64,000 bases of DNA, taken from NCBI RefSeq assembly GCF_900070365.1, contig NZ_LN850107.1, positions 248,001 to 312,000 on the forward strand, given 5' to 3'. The notes under the pieces were generated by a model, which made no database searches, was not told the origin of the DNA, and saw only the letters and a list, made by a program, of their open reading frames with translations. The position numbers were made by a program, and so were the translations under genes. The stretch's first letter is position 1, and each line of letters begins with the position of its first letter. Positions 59,918-64,000 of this stretch are shown here, one piece after another. Origin of the DNA: Alloactinosynnema sp. L-07 (GTDB lineage: Bacteria > Actinomycetota > Actinomycetes > Mycobacteriales > Pseudonocardiaceae).

Positions 59918-61938
59918 TGGTCGGAATGCGGTCGGTGCTCAGGCCGGGTGACCGGATCGGCTTCGACGGTGACGAGCACCTGGTCACAGGGTTGGCGGGG
60001 ACGGCGGTGCGCCTGCGGTCGGATTCCGGCGTCGAGCAGGTCTTGCTGGTGGGGCACTTGACGGCCGCCTCCGACTTCGCGGTGCTCGACTCCGTGATGC
60101 CGCCCGCGACCGAGCCGTTCGGGCTACTGGAGGCCCTGCCGCCGGAAGTCGTCGCGACAGCGGAACGCTGGCGGGCGCACCTGGTCGAGGTCGAGACCGG
60201 GTTGCCGCCCGACGTCGGGCCCGGTGTCCTGCCGCGGCCGGGTTACGACCCGCAGACCACGACCCTGGCGGAACGTCAGCGGGTCAAGGCCGGCGAACTG
60301 GGCGTCGGGTTCCGCACGATCGAACTCAAGCGCGCCCGCTACACGGCGCAGGGGTTGTGGGGCCTGGTCGACCAGCGCGCGGCACGCACCTTCGAGGTGA
60401 CCGGACAGGCCGATGCGCGGGTGGTCGAGGTGCTGCGCGAGCTGATCACGGGCGAGACCGACGCCTCCACTGGCACGAGGTCGCGATTGATCCGGCGCGC
60501 GGTGAAACGCGTCGAGGAATTGCACGGCGTCGGGGTGGTGCCTATGCCGGGCAGGACCACCTTCTACGCGCTGGTCGACCGGCTCAGCGCAGGAAGGCAC
60601 ACCTTCGGCTCGGCGGCGACCCGCCGCCAGCTCGCCAACCGGCCGGACACCGCGTTCACCCCGACCCTGGCCAGCAGGCCCGGTGAGCAGGTCCAGATCG
60701 ACTCCACTCCGATCGACGTCATGGTCCTGGCCGCCGACGGCGTCCCGGTCCGCGCGGACCTGACGATCGCGGTGGACGTCGCCACGCGCACGATCTGCGC
60801 GGCGGTGCTGCGCCCGGTCGGCACGAAGGCGGTCGACGCGGCGCTTCTGCTGGCCAGGATGCTGGTCCCCGAACCCATGCGTCCCGGCTGGTCGTCGGCG
60901 CTGCGGATGTCGGCTTCCCGGCTCCCGCACCGACGCTTGGTCGACATCGACGCGCGGATGCGCGAGGCCGCGGCGCGACCGGTCATCGTCCCCGACCAGG
61001 TCGTCATCGACCACGGGAAGGTGTTCGTCTCCGACACGTTCACCCGCGCCTGCGGGCGGCTGGGGATTTCCATCCAACCGGCACGCAAGGACACCCCGAC
61101 CGACAAGGGCGTGGTCGAGGCGACCTTCGACGCGATCAAGACCTTGTTCGCCCAGCACTGCGCCGGGTTCAAGGGCGCCAATGTCCAGCAGCGGGGCCGG
61201 GCGGTCGCTGCCGAGTGGACGTTGGAAGAGTTGCAGGACCTGCTGGACGAATGGCTGATCGTCGGCTGGCAGCATCGGCCGCACGACGCCCTGCGCGACC
61301 CGCACGCCCCACGCCGGATGCTCACGCCCAACGAGCGCTACACCGCCCTGGTCGCGGTCTCCGGTTACCTCCCGCTGCCTCTGACCGGCACCGACTACCT
61401 GGAGCTGCTGCCGGTGAAGTGGCGGGCGATCAACGACTACGGCATCCGGATCGACCACCGCACCTACGACAGCCCGGATCTGGGGCCTCACCGCCGCCAG
61501 CACTCCGGGCTCACGGGCAGGCGGGGCCTCTGGGAAGTGCACCACGATCCCTACGACCTCGCCAGGGTCTTCGTCCGCACACCCGACGGCTGGATCACCG
61601 TCCCCTGGACGCACCGCGCCATGGTCAGCGCGCCGTTCGCCGACTTCACCTGGCGTCACGCCCGCCGCCTGGCCGCCGAAACCGGACGTGACGTCACCGA
61701 GACCGAGGTGGCCCGCGCCCTGGACGCGCTGCTCACCCGGGCCGAGCACGGCCCGGACAAGACCGGCCGGCGCGTCGCCGCCCGCACCCGGACCGCCGCC
61801 GCGGCGCACCGGCCGCCCACGGCGGAGCCCACCACCGCACAGGAGACCTCTCCTGCCACGGCCGCACGGGTCGAGCAGACCACGGTGATCCCCTTCGGCG
61901 TCTTCGACGCCGAAACCGAGGCGAAGAAGTGGCTGTGA
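59917..61938 (+). CDS. tnsB: TnsB/TniA-family DDE transposase
   Basis: The Mu/Tn7-type transposase of 673 residues has an N-terminal DNA-binding region and an RNase-H core. The acids Asp262 (QVQIDSTPID), Asp365 (VVIDHGKVF) and Glu401 (DKGVVEATFD) give a D-D-(35)-E arrangement. A beta-barrel and Arg-rich tail follow. The last 20 residues, beyond a low-complexity TAEPTTAQETS linker, may contact TniB. Confidence 0.92.
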   Translation: MVGMRSVLRPGDRIGFDGDEHLVTGLAGTAVRLRSDSGVEQVLLVGHLTAASDFAVLDSVMPPATEPFGLLEALPPEVVATAERWRAHLVEVETGLPPDVGPGVLPRPGYDPQTTTLAERQRVKAGELGVGFRTIELKRARYTAQGLWGLVDQRAARTFEVTGQADARVVEVLRELITGETDASTGTRSRLIRRAVKRVEELHGVGVVPMPGRTTFYALVDRLSAGRHTFGSAATRRQLANRPDTAFTPTLASRPGEQVQIDSTPIDVMVLAADGVPVRADLTIAVDVATRTICAAVLRPVGTKAVDAALLLARMLVPEPMRPGWSSALRMSASRLPHRRLVDIDARMREAAARPVIVPDQVVIDHGKVFVSDTFTRACGRLGISIQPARKDTPTDKGVVEATFDAIKTLFAQHCAGFKGANVQQRGRAVAAEWTLEELQDLLDEWLIVGWQHRPHDALRDPHAPRRMLTPNERYTALVAVSGYLPLPLTGTDYLELLPVKWRAINDYGIRIDHRTYDSPDLGPHRRQHSGLTGRRGLWEVHHDPYDLARVFVRTPDGWITVPWTHRAMVSAPFADFTWRHARRLAAETGRDVTETEVARALDALLTRAEHGPDKTGRRVAARTRTAAAAHRPPTAEPTTAQETSPATAARVEQTTVIPFGVFDAETEAKKWL

Positions 61939-63029
61939 CCCGGCACCCAGCTCCGACGACCTCGTCCACGCACCACCCCGACGACCCGCCGGTCATCGAG
62001 GAAGCGCTGACCACCAAGGAAGGCTGGCGTCGGTTCGTCGACCGTCAGCCGAGCCCGCCGCACCCTTTCGCCCCGACGGAACCACCGGCACTGCCCGACG
62101 TCGAGCAGGCCCGCCTGGATCAGGCACGACGGGATTACCACGCCCAGCTGCCGCTCGCGCACACCCCCGTGATCCGGCAGGTGATGTCGACCGGGCGGCT
62201 GCTGGTCCAGCTCAACCGCAACCAGGTCTCCGCCCGCCGGGGCCTGATCGTCTCCGGGGCCTCGGGCACGGGCAAGACCACCGCGCTGACCCAACTCGGC
62301 CGCACGCACGAGTTGGCGGTCCGCCGCCGGCATCCCGGCCCTGAGGGGCGAAACCGGTTGCCGGTCCTCTACGTCACCGTCCCGCCCGCAGCCACGCCCA
62401 AGATGCTCGCGGTCGAGTTCGCCCGCTTCCTCGGGCTGGAGTTGAGCAGCCGGGCGAACCTGCCCGAGATCGTCAACGCGGTCTGCACGACCGCGGCGGC
62501 CACCAGGGCCGAACTCGTGCTGGTGGACGAGATCCACAACCTCAACCTGGCCACCCGTTCCGGGGCCGAGGTCTCCGACCAGCTCAAATACTTCGCCGAA
62601 CGGCTGCCCGCCACCTTCGCCTACGCCGGGGTCGAGGTCGAGAGCCAGGGCCTGTTCGCCGGCGTCAGGGGAAGGCAGATCGCCGGACGGTTCACCCTGA
62701 TCAACTCGGCACCGTTCGACCACGGCACCGCCGAACAGCGCGAGACCTGGCACGGGCTGATCGCGACCCTGGAGTCGATGCTGCGCCTGCACCACCACAA
62801 CCCCGGTTCGCTCGCAACCCTGGCTGAATACCTGTTCCAACGCACCGGCGGCATGATCGGCAGCCTTTCCCAGCTCATCCGGGGCGGCGCGATCCTGGCG
62901 ATCGAGGACGGCAGCGAGCAGATCACGCGCGGGTTGCTGGACCTGGTCCCGGTCGACTTCGCCGCCGAGCGTTCCGCTCCGGCACGCCGTCCCCGTTCCC
63001 GCGCGGCGAGCAAGCGGGCCAGCGCCTGA
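61929..63029 (+). CDS. tniB: TniB/TnsC-family AAA ATPase
   Basis: The 366-residue transposition regulator has Walker A SGASGTGKTT (about 109-118), Walker B ELVLVDEIHNL and a sensor-like FAYAGVEVE. GTG 61929 overlaps the tnsB end and the stop overlaps the tniQ ATG. Its C-terminus (GGMIGSLSQLIRGGAILAIE) is duplicated in the stump at 55195. Confidence 0.9.
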   Translation: MAVTRHPAPTTSSTHHPDDPPVIEEALTTKEGWRRFVDRQPSPPHPFAPTEPPALPDVEQARLDQARRDYHAQLPLAHTPVIRQVMSTGRLLVQLNRNQVSARRGLIVSGASGTGKTTALTQLGRTHELAVRRRHPGPEGRNRLPVLYVTVPPAATPKMLAVEFARFLGLELSSRANLPEIVNAVCTTAAATRAELVLVDEIHNLNLATRSGAEVSDQLKYFAERLPATFAYAGVEVESQGLFAGVRGRQIAGRFTLINSAPFDHGTAEQRETWHGLIATLESMLRLHHHNPGSLATLAEYLFQRTGGMIGSLSQLIRGGAILAIEDGSEQITRGLLDLVPVDFAAERSAPARRPRSRAASKRASA

Positions 63030-64000
63030 TGGGCTCCCGCCTCCCGATCCACCTGCGCCCCGCGGACAGCGAACTGACCGCCTCCTACCTCACCCGACTG
63101 GCCTCGATGCACGGCCTGCCCTTCTCCGAACTCTGGTCCCAGGTCAGTTCACGGCACCGCCTCTACGGCAACATCGCGTCGCTGGACGGAGAACTGCTCG
63201 TCGCGGTCACCGGCCAAACCCGTGACCGGCTCTCCCGCGCGCTGGTCGAGTTGCGCGGGCGACGGACCGACTGGCGCGCTCTGCGCCACGAACCCCAGCC
63301 GGGCTGCCATCGCTGCAACGCCCGCCACCTGGGCGGAACCGTGATCCAACTGCTCGGCCACCACGACTACGCCTGCACCCGGCACCGGGTCTGGATCGGC
63401 CCACCGGACCTTCCCGACCATCCACAACCCCGGCTGGAGCAACTGCCCGAGGTCGTCGCCGCCCAGCACACCCATCGACGGCTGCTGCGCCGGCTCGGCC
63501 CGGCCGCCACCTACGACGCGGTGCTGACCGGTTTCCTGATCTGCGCACGACGCTGGGAGGCCGTCGCCGACTCCCACAAACCCGGCCCGGACGACGCCTG
63601 GCACCACTGGACACGCCGCAGTGACCTGCTGATCCCACCCGGCACCGAGGAGACGACCTTCAGCGCGTCCCGTCTGTTCGCCGCGGTCTATCCCGAGACG
63701 ATCGCCATCTCCGCGCTGATCGGCTCGCTGCACTGGCGCCGCCTGGCCGCAGGCAAACCGACCGACCGGCACCGCTTCGCCACAGAGATCGGCCGACGCC
63801 TCGGACAGCCGGACTACCAGCCACAACAGTCGAATGACCCGATCGCGCAGTGGATCGAGCAAACCTGCTGGCGTCCTCCGAGCCAGCCCGGCATCCACTT
63901 CCGCATGGACCGGACCTTCGGCGGCAACTCCTACCGCAAGCCCGACAAGCGCGGGATCGCCTCGAACCTCTTCCGCGCACAGCAGTTCGCCGGCGACCGG
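63029..64000 (+). CDS. tniQ: TniQ-family protein, second copy, cut by window edge
   Basis: 324 residues are visible. SRLPIHLRPADSELTASYLT and the zinc motif CHRCNARHLGG...YACTRHRVW match the first copy at 55392 over the whole visible length, including an FGG.S(Y/F).KP segment near the end. TniQ selects the insertion target. No cas genes or guide RNA are visible. Confidence 0.88.
   Translation, partial: MGSRLPIHLRPADSELTASYLTRLASMHGLPFSELWSQVSSRHRLYGNIASLDGELLVAVTGQTRDRLSRALVELRGRRTDWRALRHEPQPGCHRCNARHLGGTVIQLLGHHDYACTRHRVWIGPPDLPDHPQPRLEQLPEVVAAQHTHRRLLRRLGPAATYDAVLTGFLICARRWEAVADSHKPGPDDAWHHWTRRSDLLIPPGTEETTFSASRLFAAVYPETIAISALIGSLHWRRLAAGKPTDRHRFATEIGRRLGQPDYQPQQSNDPIAQWIEQTCWRPPSQPGIHFRMDRTFGGNSYRKPDKRGIASNLFRAQQFAGDR

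Larger units (their letters stand above)
59035..64000 (+). mobile_element. Tn7-like transposon, left end and core genes
   Basis: Terminal repeats followed by overlapping tnsA, tnsB, tniB and tniQ form the core of a Tn7-like element, reading inward from its left end. Cargo and right end lie beyond the window. All core genes appear intact apart from the changed TnsA motif, so it may be recently active. Confidence 0.8.

Noticed and set aside
60124..61809. Long minus-strand frame opposite tnsB
   Set aside because: Shadow of the transposase; composition is that of an antisense high-GC frame.
59035..64000. CRISPR-associated transposon
   Set aside because: TniQ and TniB resemble those of such elements, but no cas gene, spacer array or guide-like RNA is visible in the window.

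Overview
High-G+C DNA with actinomycete codon use, GTG starts and tetratricopeptide-type regulators; a Pseudonocardiales-like or related actinobacterium is the best guess, probably on a plasmid or genomic island. No rRNA or tRNA was recognised. No replication origin or housekeeping block was seen.

Region 1 (1-23189) is a coherent accessory cluster for 7-deazaguanine chemistry. A tightly coupled plus-strand operon (2814-14713) carries a two-domain QueD, QueE, a dTMP-kinase-like protein, QueC, a nucleoside 2-deoxyribosyltransferase-family protein, a TIM-barrel sugar isomerase, a ribulose-phosphate-epimerase/HAD fusion, a phosphoglucose-isomerase-type cupin, an HPr-kinase-like protein, a nucleotidyltransferase, a small P-loop kinase, an inositol-monophosphatase-family phosphatase and a dTMP-kinase/APH fusion. 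A second arm (19579-23189) repeats QueD, Nudix and phosphatase functions and adds two unknown proteins. Two Nudix proteins, a HAD phosphatase and three HTH/TPR regulators (one cut by the window edge) surround the arms. There is no QueF, Tgt, DpdA or phosphoribosyltransferase, so the likely output is a free preQ0-derived nucleoside or nucleotide with an unusual sugar. I know no characterised cluster with this gene set.

Region 2 (23190-30241) is a decayed metal/redox segment: a dead merB-like gene, two small membrane proteins, a dead multicopper oxidase, a methyltransferase, a BlaI/CopY repressor with an M56 metalloprotease, and a CcdA/thioredoxin/glutaredoxin thiol-redox operon. Related 19-bp sites lie before three transcription units.

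Region 3 (30242-34819) holds a broken IS21-type insertion sequence followed by a mercury operon (merR, a MerR-type operator, merB with a tail frameshift, merA) and a strong hairpin.

Region 4 (34990-54958) is a large copper-handling island: SafE-cupredoxin protein, CopZ-type chaperones, DUF305 protein, ferric-reductase-like flavoprotein with ApbE, Met-rich exported proteins, two P1B ATPases (one HMA-type, one cupredoxin-type), MerR/CueR and CsoR regulators, a two-component system, Lgt and a DUF2933 protein. Several thioredoxin, methyltransferase and anti-sigma genes here are degraded.

Region 5 (54959-64000) is transposon territory: a tniB stump and complete tniQ of one Tn7-like element, a cadmium/lead-type unit (methyltransferase, CmtR, cation transporter, LspA), then the left end and tnsA-tnsB-tniB-tniQ of a second related element running off the window.
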